Source: Anaerolineaceae bacterium
Lineage (GTDB): Bacteria; Chloroflexota; Anaerolineae; Aggregatilineales; Phototrophicaceae
Assembly (NCBI GenBank): GCA_026708325.1
Contig: JAPOVC010000026.1
Coordinates: 62,001 to 126,000, forward strand
Length of the DNA stretch: 64,000 nt
Reading direction: 5' to 3'
Position numbers and translations under genes: made by a program. Each line of letters starts with the position of its first letter. Position 1 is the stretch's first letter. Below are positions 37,935 through 46,558 of the stretch, piece by piece. The notes beneath the pieces are model-generated. The model worked only from the letters and a program-made list of their open reading frames with translations, made no database searches and was not told where the DNA came from.

Positions 37935-39212
37935 ATGTTGCAGGCCAGCGCGGTCGCGGCCAACGACGAACTGCTCTCTGAAGACGACATCCGCAATACC
38001 CTGCACGAGGGTCTGGCGGGCCTTTTCGGCGGCGCCCGCGTTCTGGCGTTGATCCCGGACCGCACCCGCACCCTGCCGCTACCCCTGCTCTTCCCCATGC
38101 TGGTGGAGTGTCTGTCTGACACCCGTCAACTGGACTTCATGGTCGCCCTGGGCACGCACCCTCCCCTGAGCCAGGCCGAACTTTGCGCTTTGGTCGGTCT
38201 GACGCCCGAACAGTACCAGGAACGTTTTTCCCACGTGAAACTGCTTAACCACGAATGGGACAACCCCTCCGCCCTGACGGAACTGGGCGTCATCAGCGAC
38301 GACCAGTTGCGCGAACTGTGCGGGCCTGCCTGGCATCATTCACTGGGTGGCGACGTGCCGGTCAACCTCAATCGCGCCGTGCTGGAATACGACCACATTC
38401 TCATTGTCGGACCCAGTTTCCCGCACGAAGTGGTCGGCATATCCGGCGGCGCCAAGTACCTCTTTCCCGGCATTTCCGGCCCGGAACTGATCAACCGTTT
38501 CCACTGGCTGGGCGCCCTCATCACCACCATGAAAATCATTGGCAAAAGAAACACGCCGGTGCGCGACATCATTCACCAGGCGGCGGAGTTCGTGCCAACT
38601 CCCCTGAGCCTGCTGGCGCTGGTCGTCGTGGGGGACGGGCTGGCCGGCATGTTCATCGGGGACCATGTCCGCGCCTGGGACGCGGCGGCCCGCCTGTCGC
38701 AGGAAAAACACATTCGACTCCTCGACCACCCCTACCCGCGGGTACTCTCCTGGTGCCCGCCCATGTATGACGAGCTCTGGACCGGCGCCAAGGCCATGTA
38801 CAAGCTCGAGCCCGCCGTGGCCGATGGCGGAGAGCTTGTCATCTATGCCCCGCATCTTGACACGGTCAGTGTGACCCACGGTTCCTACATCTATGAAGTC
38901 GGCTACCACGTCTTGCCCTGGTTCCTGCGCGACTGGCCGCGCTATTGCGACTACCCCACCAGCGTCATCGCCCACAGCACGCACGTAAAGGGCATCGGCG
39001 TGGTCAACGACGGCGTGGAAGAGCCGCGCATCCAGGTCACCCTGTCGTCGCGTATCTCGCGCGAGGACTGTGAAACGCTCAATCTGGGCTATCGGGACCC
39101 CGCCACCCTTGACCTGCAGCAGTGGCGCGGGCGGGATGACACGCTCTTTGTGCCGAAAGCCGGCGAGATTCTGTATCGCGCAAGAAATGACGCCGGCGCA
39201 GGCGCAGGGTAG
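37935..39212 (+). CDS. LarA-like (lactate racemase/DUF2088 family) protein
   Basis: 425-residue member of the nickel-pincer-nucleotide racemase superfamily. LIPDRTRTLPLPLLFPML, ALGTHPPLSQAELCALVG and PHEVVGISGGAKYLFPGISG match LarA; the lysine of GGAKYLFPG corresponds to the residue that tethers the pincer cofactor. These enzymes racemise or epimerise alpha-hydroxy acids. The cofactor enzymes LarB, LarC and LarE are not in the window, so cofactor loading is unproven and the substrate is unknown. The ATG at 37935 is preferred over an in-frame TTG at 37911. It overlaps the CoA-transferase gene by 26 nt. Confidence 0.82.
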   Translation: MLQASAVAANDELLSEDDIRNTLHEGLAGLFGGARVLALIPDRTRTLPLPLLFPMLVECLSDTRQLDFMVALGTHPPLSQAELCALVGLTPEQYQERFSHVKLLNHEWDNPSALTELGVISDDQLRELCGPAWHHSLGGDVPVNLNRAVLEYDHILIVGPSFPHEVVGISGGAKYLFPGISGPELINRFHWLGALITTMKIIGKRNTPVRDIIHQAAEFVPTPLSLLALVVVGDGLAGMFIGDHVRAWDAAARLSQEKHIRLLDHPYPRVLSWCPPMYDELWTGAKAMYKLEPAVADGGELVIYAPHLDTVSVTHGSYIYEVGYHVLPWFLRDWPRYCDYPTSVIAHSTHVKGIGVVNDGVEEPRIQVTLSSRISREDCETLNLGYRDPATLDLQQWRGRDDTLFVPKAGEILYRARNDAGAGAG

Positions 39213-40038
39213 ACCACAGCCGGTGCCGGAATACAGCGTCGACGAACTTATCTCGGTCTGCATCTCGCGGCAGGTCGACGATGGCGAAGTGCTGGCCCAG
39301 GGCATCAACACGCCGCTGGTGCTGGCCGGTTTCATTCTGGCGAAATGCACCCACGCGCCCAACGTCCACTTCGCCTGCGCCATCGGTCAGTCCCTTTGCC
39401 AGGACTGGGCGCCCCTTTCAGTGTCCCGAGTTGAGGACCTGTGGCTGGACAAGTCCCTGCTGAACGTAGGCTTTGCCACCGCCGCCGCGGACCTGCTGCC
39501 GGGTTACCATCCCAAGGAATTCTTCCGACCGGCGCAGATCGATGCCGCCGGCAACAGCAACAACCTCGCCATCGGCGCGGATTATCGTCGGCCTCGCCTG
39601 CGCCTGCCGGGCAGCGGCGGCATTCCTGACGTCAGCCCGTCGGACCGACCGCTTTATTTCTACGTGCCGCGCCATTCCCGTGTGACCTTCGTCGAACGCT
39701 GTGATTTGGTTAGCGGCGTGGGCCACAGGCCCTGGCGCGCGGCGGGTACGGGGCCACGTTATCTGATCAGCGACCTCGGGCAATTCGACTGGCACGAGGG
39801 ACAGATGCGCCTGACCAGCTGGCATCCGGGAGTCTCGCTGGAACGCATACGTCGTCGAACGGGCTTTGCCCTGTCGCTGGCCCCTGACGCCGACGAAACG
39901 CCGCCGCCGACGGCGGAAGAGTTGCGCCTGTTGCGTGAGGAAATCGATCCCCTCGGCGTGCGGCGCCTGGAGACCCTGGGGGGCGGGGCGCGCAAGGACC
40001 TGCTAAGGGCCATTCTTCAGGCGGAAAAAACCCTTTAG
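39187..40038 (+). CDS. CoA-transferase family I beta-subunit-like protein (GctB/IpdB type), no alpha partner adjacent
   Basis: 283 residues. EYSVDELISVCISRQVDDGE, QGINTPLVLAGFILAKCTHAPN, QIDAAGNSNNLAIG and LRLPGSGGIPDVS are signatures of the glutaconate/3-oxoacid CoA-transferase beta subunit. In this family two subunits, or a fused protein, are needed, and the alpha subunit often carries the catalytic Glu. No alpha-subunit gene is adjacent; the partner position is occupied by the LarA-like gene, which it overlaps. The start at 39187 keeps the conserved N-terminus. It runs convergently into the binding-protein gene with a 4-nt stop overlap. Confidence 0.82.
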   Translation: MTPAQAQGRPQPVPEYSVDELISVCISRQVDDGEVLAQGINTPLVLAGFILAKCTHAPNVHFACAIGQSLCQDWAPLSVSRVEDLWLDKSLLNVGFATAAADLLPGYHPKEFFRPAQIDAAGNSNNLAIGADYRRPRLRLPGSGGIPDVSPSDRPLYFYVPRHSRVTFVERCDLVSGVGHRPWRAAGTGPRYLISDLGQFDWHEGQMRLTSWHPGVSLERIRRRTGFALSLAPDADETPPPTAEELRLLREEIDPLGVRRLETLGGGARKDLLRAILQAEKTL

Positions 40039-41789
40039 CCGGGCATGACTGGCCACACATCCAGACTTTCGAAACGATTTGCAGAGATGCCGGTCCTGTC
40101 CAGTTGCATGCCACCGACGCCCTGGGCGGTCGCATAAATCACGACAGGATGGTAAAGCGGAATGGCGATGACCCGCTCCGCAAATGTCTCCTGCACCTCG
40201 CGGTAGAGCGCGGCCCGATTAACACCCCAGGGCTCGCGCCGGGCGCGTTCCAGCAATTCGGAGAGACGCCTGTCATCGACACCGCCAAAATTCAGGCCGT
40301 CCGGGTACTGCCCGACGTGCCAGAACGGGTATATGTCAGGGTCCGTGCTGTGCCCCGCCGAATACTCGACCAACGCTGCGTCAAAGTCACCGTCGCGCAG
40401 GGCCTGGCGGTAGGCGTGGTCCGGGCGGGCATCAATTGTTGCTTCAATGCCAACGCGCGCCCATTGCCCGGCAAATGTCTGCAACATGGATTCCAGCAGC
40501 GGGTCTTCGAAGGTGAGCACTCTGAAGGACAGGGTGTTGTCGCCCCCGGATTCAACGGAATCGTCCCTGGCGCGCGCCGTTTGCAGCAACCAGCGGGCCG
40601 CGTCCAGGTCCTCATGCGGCCAGGCGAGGTCATTCGTCCAGGCCCAGGCCCCCGGCCAGAGCGGACTGTTGGCCATTGCGGCCCGATTGCCCAGCGACTG
40701 TGTGACGACCGCTTCCCGGTCCATACTGCTGGCCAGCGCAAGGCGAACGCGCTGATCCCGGAGAAAAGCGCTGGCCTCGCGCTGCCAGTTGAAGATCAAC
40801 ATGGCGACCCGTTGGTCGGTAGAAATCGCCAGGTGCATCGCGTTCCGGTCGGCCAACGCAAGAATGACCTCCTGTTGCCGCAAGGTACGGGCGGCAAGAC
40901 CATCGATGGCGCCACCCGCCAGCGCATGCAGCGCTTCGTCAAAACTTCCAAACAGTTCCAGACGCAAACGGCTGGCTGCAGGGATATTTGTCGCTTCGCC
41001 GCGTCCCTGCCAGGTGGGCGCAAGGCGAAAATCAACCTGGCCCGGTGCTTCATTCTCCTTGTGGCGCAACGCTTCCAGTTGCCAGCGGCCCGTACCGATC
41101 GGTGACCAGTTGAAAGGGTGGTCCGCAAGTCGCGCGGGCGCCGTGCCCTGCAATGCGTGCCAGGGCAGTATCGGAAGCGTCAGACGGTCCAGAAAACTTC
41201 CGAGGGGCTGTGACAGGCGAAATCGCAAGACATTTGCCGCCAGCACTTCAACTTCAACGGTCCGCCAAAAGCGGGCGACTTCCGAATCTGCCGGAAAGTC
41301 CCGCGCCTGAAGCAGGGAGATTGTGAACATGACGTCCGTGGCCGTAAAGGGGACGCCATCCTGCCAGAGCACGTCATCGCGCAGGGTGACGACATACTCC
41401 AGCCCGCTGGTCGTCACCGTCAGGCCGGCCGCCAGTTCCGGCACCGGTTCGCCCTCGCTGTTCAGACCAGTCAGACCTTCGTAAATCAGTCCGCTGACTT
41501 GCGCCTCCAGCGAACCTGGAGCGGCCAGCAAGGGGTTGAGGTGCGCCAGGGAGCCGACGTGACCCTCGCGAAACGTAGGGACATCGACCTGGCCATCCGT
41601 CTCTCCGGAAACCGGCGTGGCGACAGGGACCGGGTCTGCTGTGGCAATGGCCGCAGTAGTGGCCGGCGGCGGGTCGTTGCCCTCCTGGTCGGGATCGTTT
41701 CGCAGGAAATCGCGCCAGACGAGGCCGGCGGCCAGCGACAGGGCGGCCAGCAGGAACAGCGTGAACTGCCAGCGGCAGCCGCGCAGCAC
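40035..41789 (-). CDS. Peptide/nickel-type ABC transporter substrate-binding protein (SBP_bac_5), membrane anchored
   Basis: 584-residue extracytoplasmic binding protein. It has an N-terminal membrane segment (about residues 8-26) without a lipobox Cys, so it is probably anchored by an uncleaved helix. A Pro/Thr/Ala linker follows, then the SBP_bac_5 fold: NPLLAAPGSLEAQVSGLIYE, GLTGLNSEGEPVPELAAG, FTATDVMFTISLL and the C-terminal YREVQETFAERVIAIPLYHP. The start is GTG 41789 behind AGGAAG. No permease or ATPase is adjacent; the permeases at 2-1923 are a candidate partner set. Confidence 0.88.
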   Translation of the reverse strand: MLRGCRWQFTLFLLAALSLAAGLVWRDFLRNDPDQEGNDPPPATTAAIATADPVPVATPVSGETDGQVDVPTFREGHVGSLAHLNPLLAAPGSLEAQVSGLIYEGLTGLNSEGEPVPELAAGLTVTTSGLEYVVTLRDDVLWQDGVPFTATDVMFTISLLQARDFPADSEVARFWRTVEVEVLAANVLRFRLSQPLGSFLDRLTLPILPWHALQGTAPARLADHPFNWSPIGTGRWQLEALRHKENEAPGQVDFRLAPTWQGRGEATNIPAASRLRLELFGSFDEALHALAGGAIDGLAARTLRQQEVILALADRNAMHLAISTDQRVAMLIFNWQREASAFLRDQRVRLALASSMDREAVVTQSLGNRAAMANSPLWPGAWAWTNDLAWPHEDLDAARWLLQTARARDDSVESGGDNTLSFRVLTFEDPLLESMLQTFAGQWARVGIEATIDARPDHAYRQALRDGDFDAALVEYSAGHSTDPDIYPFWHVGQYPDGLNFGGVDDRRLSELLERARREPWGVNRAALYREVQETFAERVIAIPLYHPVVIYATAQGVGGMQLDRTGISANRFESLDVWPVMPG

Positions 41790-41820
41790 TATTACTTCCT
41801 GAATGCTTGCCTGATTTTAT

Positions 41821-42054
41821 CTACTGGAATACCAGCACCGCGACGATGGAAATCGCGAGAAACAGGACCGCGATGATTATCGTGATCTGGAACAGCGTTT
41901 TTTCAAGGCCACGTCGCGTTCGCGCGATCCCGCCTCCGGCGTCGCCGCCCAGCAGGGAACCAAGGCCACCGCCCTTCACCTGAAGGAGAATCAGCACAAT
42001 CAACAAAATCGAGATGATAACAGCCGCAATCTGCAGCGCAGCCTGAATGTCCAT
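41821..42054 (-). CDS. secG: Preprotein translocase subunit SecG
   Basis: 77-residue inner-membrane protein with two helices (ALQIAAVIISILLIVLILLQ and a C-terminal one) joined by the conserved glycine-rich loop GGGLGSLLGGDAGGG. SecG aids SecYEG-mediated export. GGGAG six nt before the ATG at 42054 sets the start. Confidence 0.92.
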   Translation of the reverse strand: MDIQAALQIAAVIISILLIVLILLQVKGGGLGSLLGGDAGGGIARTRRGLEKTLFQITIIIAVLFLAISIVAVLVFQ

Positions 42055-42080
42055 GCCCGGCTCCCGAAATCTCCGCAGGC

Positions 42081-42109
42081 AGTGTAGCAAGACCCTGCAT
42101 GTTCTTCAA
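42081..42109 (-). promoter_or_regulatory. Promoter of secG
   Basis: On the minus strand TTGAAG (forward 42104-42109), a 17-nt spacer and TACACT (forward 42081-42086) predict a start near 42074, 20 nt before the secG ATG. Confidence 0.55.
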
Positions 42110-42176
42110 GCGTGGACAGCGAATGGCCTCCGGGATATGCTGCTCATGCCCGCCTCAACACAGTTCAGGGACAACC

Positions 42177-43697
42177 ATGCCAGCCCCCGTGATGTTGCTC
42201 ATACTTGATGGCTGGGGCGTGCGCGCCATGCGCGAGGGGAACGCCGTCGCCCTGGCGCACACGCCGCGGCATGACGCCTGGCTGCGTCGGTACGAGCGCT
42301 CGATTCTGCAAAGCTCGGGCGAGGCCGTCGGGCTGGTGCCAGGCCAGATGGGCAACTCGGAAGTCGGACACCTCAACCTGGGCGCGGGTCGCGTTGTCTA
42401 CCAGGACATCAGCCGTATCGACCGCGCGATCGCCGATGGCAGTCTCGCGCGACACAAGGAGCTGCAGGCGTCGCTGAGGCGCGTGCAGACAGAAGGTCGC
42501 AATCTGCACCTGATCGGACTGCTGGGCCCCGGCGGCGTACACAGCCATCAACGCCATCTGCATGCCCTGCTGCAAATCGCCGCCGCGTCCGACATCAATC
42601 CCGTGTTGCACGTCATCACCGACGGCCGCGATACACCGGTGGATGGCAGCCAGGGCTATCTGGCCGACCTGGAAGCCGCGATGGAGGCAACGGGCGCGGG
42701 GTGCACGGCCACAGTTTCCGGCCGCTACTTCGCCATGGACCGGGACAGGCGTTGGGATCGTACGCGGATGGCCTTCGACGCCATGGTCCATCGCCAGGGT
42801 CAGGGGGCGAAGAACGCGACCGGGGCCCTGCAGGCCGCCAGCAGCCGCGGCGAAAGCGATGAATTCATCACGCCAACGGTCCTGGGCGACGACAGCCTCG
42901 CCATTCAGGATGGCGACTGCCTCCTGTTTTTCAACTTCCGCGCCGATCGCATGCGTCAACTGCTGCAGGCCTTCTCCGGTTACAGCGCGGACGGCGACGT
43001 CACCTTCGACCCGCCGCAAAACCTGGACCTGTTGACCTTCACCCACTATTTGTACGGCACTCCCGCCAGAGCGCTGTTTCCGGCCGAGCATTTGGACAAC
43101 ACCCTGGCGGAATGGCTCAGCAGGCAGGGACGCAGCCAATATCACAGCGCGGAGACCGAAAAGTACCCGCACGTCACCTTCTTTTTCAACGGGCGCCGCG
43201 AAGAGCCCTGGCCGGGCGAAAGCCGCGCCATCATTCCTTCGCCGCGGGTGGCGACCTATGACCAGGCGCCGGAAATGAGCGCCGCTGCCCTGACCAGGGC
43301 CACGCTGGAACGGCTTGAGTCCGGCGACGACGATTTCCTGCTCGTCAATTTCGCCAACCCGGACATGGTTGGCCACACCGGTTCCCTGCCCGCGGCCATC
43401 GCCGCCGTGGAATGCGTGGACGAGTGCGCCGGTCAACTGGTGGACGCGGTGCTGGCAAGGGGCGGCGTCGCCGTCGTCACCGCCGATCATGGCAATTGCG
43501 AGCGAATGATCGACCTGCGCAGCGGGGGGCCGCACACCTGGCACACGCGCGGGCCGGTCGCCCTCTTCGTGATTGACAGCGTCTATCGGGAACTGCGCGA
43601 TTGCGGCATTCTGGCGGACGTCGCCCCTACCATTCTGGAGTTGATGGGCATGGAAGCTCCGCCGGAAATGAGTGGGCGCAGCCTTTTGCAGGCCTGA
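42177..43697 (+). CDS. gpmI: Phosphoglycerate mutase, 2,3-bisphosphoglycerate-independent
   Basis: 506-residue alkaline-phosphatase-superfamily mutase of glycolysis. MLLILDGWGVRAMREGNAV, the phosphorylated Ser61 in MGNSEVGHLNLGAGR, GVHSHQRHLHALL, TDGRDTPVDGSQGYL, FNFRADRMRQLLQ and VVTADHGNCERM are present. Mn-dependent isomerisation of 2- and 3-phosphoglycerate is expected. AGGGA precedes the ATG at 42177; a longer frame from 42099 overlaps the secG promoter and was rejected. Confidence 0.96.
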   Translation: MPAPVMLLILDGWGVRAMREGNAVALAHTPRHDAWLRRYERSILQSSGEAVGLVPGQMGNSEVGHLNLGAGRVVYQDISRIDRAIADGSLARHKELQASLRRVQTEGRNLHLIGLLGPGGVHSHQRHLHALLQIAAASDINPVLHVITDGRDTPVDGSQGYLADLEAAMEATGAGCTATVSGRYFAMDRDRRWDRTRMAFDAMVHRQGQGAKNATGALQAASSRGESDEFITPTVLGDDSLAIQDGDCLLFFNFRADRMRQLLQAFSGYSADGDVTFDPPQNLDLLTFTHYLYGTPARALFPAEHLDNTLAEWLSRQGRSQYHSAETEKYPHVTFFFNGRREEPWPGESRAIIPSPRVATYDQAPEMSAAALTRATLERLESGDDDFLLVNFANPDMVGHTGSLPAAIAAVECVDECAGQLVDAVLARGGVAVVTADHGNCERMIDLRSGGPHTWHTRGPVALFVIDSVYRELRDCGILADVAPTILELMGMEAPPEMSGRSLLQA

Positions 43698-43786
43698 TCG
43701 ACCTGCTACGGCGTCATAATCGGCTGGCGTTGCACGTTTTGGCAAGTTAATCTTGGGGAACGGTTTCAGGAGCTACGGAGGGAATT

Positions 43787-44431
43787 ATGGTCAGGGCCCT
43801 GATCGTGCAAGGCGGCTGGCAAGGCCATGAACCGGAAGGTGTGGCCAACCTGCTGGCCGGTTCACTTAAGGACCAGGGCGTTGACGTACACCTGGAAGAC
43901 CATCTGGACGCCTTTGTTGATAATGACCTGAGCAGTTTCGACCTGCTTGTGCCCATCTGGACCATGGGTGAAATCAGCAACGAGCAAATGATCCCGGTGT
44001 TGCGGGCCGTGCATGACCACGGCGTGGGCATTGGCGGTGTGCATGGCGGCATGTGCGACGCCTTTCGGCAACAGACGGAATGGCAGTACATGTGCGGCGG
44101 CCAGTGGGTCGCGCATCCGGGCAACGATGGCGTCAATTACACGGTTGAGATGAATCCGTCCGAGCCAGACCCGATTACGGACGGTGTGCCCACGCTGCAG
44201 ATCTGTTCCGAGCAATATTACATGCACGTTGATCCCTGCAACCGGGTTCTGGCGACCACCACATTTGGCGACGGGACCGTCATGCCTGTGGTATGGACCA
44301 AACACTATGGCACTGGCCGGGTATTCTATTGCTCCCTCGGGCATCACGTCGATGTCATCGAACCGCCGGAAATCCTCGCCATGATCACCCGCGGTTTGCT
44401 CTGGGCCGCTGACGGGCACTGCCGGGGCTGA
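43787..44431 (+). CDS. ThuA-domain protein
   Basis: 214 residues of the trehalose-utilisation ThuA / class-I glutamine-amidotransferase-like fold. ALIVQGGWQGHEPEGVANLL, GIGGVHGGMCDAF and YGTGRVFYCSLGHHVDV are typical. In rhizobia ThuA acts in trehalose catabolism; the fold is also found in sugar 3-keto metabolism. No ThuB or sugar-catabolic neighbour is present, so the role is open. GGAGGG lies four nt before the ATG. It follows gpmI by 89 nt. Confidence 0.8.
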   Translation: MVRALIVQGGWQGHEPEGVANLLAGSLKDQGVDVHLEDHLDAFVDNDLSSFDLLVPIWTMGEISNEQMIPVLRAVHDHGVGIGGVHGGMCDAFRQQTEWQYMCGGQWVAHPGNDGVNYTVEMNPSEPDPITDGVPTLQICSEQYYMHVDPCNRVLATTTFGDGTVMPVVWTKHYGTGRVFYCSLGHHVDVIEPPEILAMITRGLLWAADGHCRG

Positions 44432-44671
44432 ACCCTGGGGCAAAATCCGGCACCCTGTTAAGTTTTGCCAAATTCCGTCGTATTGCATGCCTTGCGTACC
44501 AAGGCGTCTGCCCCATTTGTGTAAATTGCGGCCACAACGGGGTAAACTGCGTGGTGAATTGCCGAAAATGGCAAAATGTCGGCTATTCTGTTGTGTAGTT
44601 CTTACAGTGAAATCCTGCACAAACGGTCGCAATATGGAGTTTGTCCACAAGTAAGAGGGGGAACGATTCAT
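44432..44671. other. A/T-richer intergenic region upstream of amt with two inverted repeats
   Basis: 240 nt without a gene. GGCAAAA (44439-44445) and TTTTGCC (44463-44469) form a 7-bp inverted repeat shortly after the ThuA stop; it could be a weak terminator. GCCGA (44561-44565) and TCGGC (44579-44583) form a second one with A-rich spacing. The region probably carries the nitrogen-responsive promoter of amt, but I cannot point to sigma-70 or sigma-54 boxes with confidence. Confidence 0.35.
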
Positions 44672-46081
44672 ATGCGCAACAGGCGAATCGGATTCAGGCT
44701 TTTGATCCTGTTCGTCCTTGCCTGGGTCGTCGCCAGCACCCTGGTGGGTGCTGTCTTCGCCCAGGAGGACGCCGCGGCCGACGATGCAGCCGCGGAAGAG
44801 ACCATGGAAGTCGCCATGGCCACTGCAGAAGATCTGGGAGGAGTGGTCAGCAATCTGGACACCGTCTGGATGCTGCTGGCAGGCTTCCTCGTGTTCTTCA
44901 TGCAGGCGGGTTTCGGCCTGCTGGAGGCCGGGCTTGTGCGCGCCCGCAACGTGGTCAACATTCTGATGAAGAATGTCTTTGACCTCTCAATTGGCGCCGT
45001 CGGCTACTGGGCCATCGGCTTTGGCCTGATGTTCGGTGCCGGCAACGGCTTTTTCGGCCAGGAGTGGTTCTTCCTGAGCGACGTGCCGGAAATTTATCCA
45101 GGGCTGAGTGTGCCAAGCTACGCATTCTTCTTTTTCCAGTTTGCCTTTGCGGCCACGGCAGCCACCATCGCCAGTGGCGCGATGGCCGGCAGGACGGAAT
45201 TCAAGGGCTACCTGCTCTACAGCCTGATCGTCACCGTCATCATTTATCCCGTCGTCGGTCACTGGATCTGGGGGGGCGGCTGGATTGCCGATACAGCCTT
45301 CCACGACTTCGCCGGCTCCACCGTCGTCCACTCGACCGGCGCCTGGGTAGGCCTTGTCGGCGCCATCTTTCTTGGCCCGCGCCGCTACCGCTTCGGCCCC
45401 GACGGCGGTCCGATGCCCGGTCACAGCATGACACTGGCTGCGTTGGGTACGCTGATCCTGTGGCTCGGCTGGTTCGGCTTCAACCCTGGCAGTCAGCTGG
45501 ATGCCGACGCCGTCAGCATCGCTCGCATCACCGTCACCACCAACCTGGCAGCCGCGGCCGGCGCGCTGGTCGCCATGTTCGTTGGCTGGTATCACGGCGG
45601 CCAACCACAGCTTCCCTGGGGCCTCAACGGCGCACTGGCCGGGCTGGTCTCCATCACGGCGCCCTGTGCAGTCGTCACACCCTTCGAAGCCATCATCATC
45701 GGTGCGATCGGCGGCGTCATCATGTACGTCGGCGTCAATTATCTGGAAAGACGGGGCATTGACGACGTTGTGGGTGCGGTTTCCGTTCACGGCTTCGGCG
45801 GCGTCTGGGGCACCCTGGCGGTCGGACTGTTCATGGAGGACGCCGGGCTGTTCCACGGCGGGGGCATCGATCAACTGATCGCGCAGCTGGTTGGTGTCGT
45901 GGCCGTTGCCGTCTTTGTAATTGTGGCCTCCTGGATCATGTTCAGTATAATTCGCTCAACGGTGGGCTTGCGCGCCTCTGCCGAAGCCGAGGACCTCGGC
46001 CTCGACATCTTCGAGCATGCCGCAGTGGCCTACCCCGAGTTCACCAATGCGCCCAGTGAACCGACGCCGGCCAGCGACTGA
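44672..46081 (+). CDS. amt: Ammonium transporter (Amt/MEP/Rh family)
   Basis: 469-residue channel. A cleavable-looking signal peptide (LLILFVLAWVVASTLVGAVF, ending AQ) and an acidic linker precede the 11-helix Amt domain, as in AmtB-type precursors. GLLEAGLVRARNVVNILMKN, the His in STVVHSTGAWVGL, and the second pore His in GAVSVHGFGGVWGTLA are visible. It conducts ammonium across the inner membrane. AGGGGG lies upstream of the ATG at 44672. The PII gene starts 17 nt after the stop, so PII-type gating is expected. Confidence 0.94.
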   Translation: MRNRRIGFRLLILFVLAWVVASTLVGAVFAQEDAAADDAAAEETMEVAMATAEDLGGVVSNLDTVWMLLAGFLVFFMQAGFGLLEAGLVRARNVVNILMKNVFDLSIGAVGYWAIGFGLMFGAGNGFFGQEWFFLSDVPEIYPGLSVPSYAFFFFQFAFAATAATIASGAMAGRTEFKGYLLYSLIVTVIIYPVVGHWIWGGGWIADTAFHDFAGSTVVHSTGAWVGLVGAIFLGPRRYRFGPDGGPMPGHSMTLAALGTLILWLGWFGFNPGSQLDADAVSIARITVTTNLAAAAGALVAMFVGWYHGGQPQLPWGLNGALAGLVSITAPCAVVTPFEAIIIGAIGGVIMYVGVNYLERRGIDDVVGAVSVHGFGGVWGTLAVGLFMEDAGLFHGGGIDQLIAQLVGVVAVAVFVIVASWIMFSIIRSTVGLRASAEAEDLGLDIFEHAAVAYPEFTNAPSEPTPASD

Positions 46082-46098
46082 AAGCGAGGGGCAACATC

Positions 46099-46482
46099 AT
46101 GATCAAGAAAATCGAGGCAATCGTCCGTTCCGAGAAACTCAGTTCCACCATTCGGGAATTGTCCGCCATCGGCATCGTCGGCATGACCGTGCAACCCGTC
46201 AAGGGACGGGGTCGCGGGGTTGGCATGCAACTGCGCTGGCGTGGCGCCCTCTACAATGTGGACCTGCTGCCCAGGACCATGGTCACCCTGATCGTCAGCG
46301 AAACCAACGTGGACGAGACGGTTCAGGCCATCATGCGCGGCGCCGCCACCGGAGAACACGGAGACGGGGTGATCTTTGTGTCGCCGGTGGAGCACATCAT
46401 CCGCATCAGCAGCGGTGAGACAGACCGCGAAGCGATCAGCTATCAGGGCGACATCGACGCCCGCAAGGAGCAGCGCGCCTGA
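46099..46482 (+). CDS. PII-like nitrogen regulator paired with amt, divergent ligand residues
   Basis: 127 residues, PII fold from start to end (MIKKIEAIVRSEKL, GMTVQPVKGRGRG, HGDGVIFVSPVEHIIRISSGE). Aligned by eye to E. coli GlnB, the T-loop uridylylation Tyr51 is kept (Tyr52), while Gln39 is Gly40, Lys58 is Arg59, Lys90 is Val and Arg103 is Ser. These positions bind Mg-ATP and 2-oxoglutarate in canonical PII. It may therefore sense different ligands, or bind ATP weakly, while still plugging the Amt pore. An intrinsic terminator follows at 46509. Confidence 0.88.
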   Translation: MIKKIEAIVRSEKLSSTIRELSAIGIVGMTVQPVKGRGRGVGMQLRWRGALYNVDLLPRTMVTLIVSETNVDETVQAIMRGAATGEHGDGVIFVSPVEHIIRISSGETDREAISYQGDIDARKEQRA

Positions 46483-46508
46483 AGTTCAGGACAGCGCGCG
46501 ATCGTCGA

Positions 46509-46540
46509 GGGGCCGGGGTAACCGGCCCCTTTCTTTCTTT
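46509..46540 (+). terminator. Intrinsic terminator after the amt-PII operon
   Basis: GGGGCCGG, loop GGTAA and CCGGCCCC form an 8-bp stem followed by TTTCTTTCTTT. Confidence 0.92.
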
Positions 46541-46558
46541 CAGTGCTGAGGTGCGGAC

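Noticed and set aside
42165..43745. Minus-strand frame of 526 codons over gpmI
   Set aside because: Shadow of gpmI produced by GC-rich codon use.
44439..44469. Inverted repeat after the ThuA-like gene as a terminator
   Set aside because: Only 7 bp, A/T-rich, with a 17-nt loop and no T tract after it; kept only as a repeat in the intergenic entry.
46220..46260. Loss of the uridylylation Tyr51 in the PII protein
   Set aside because: The Trp in LRWRG aligns with Tyr46 of E. coli GlnB; Tyr51 itself is kept in GALYNVD.
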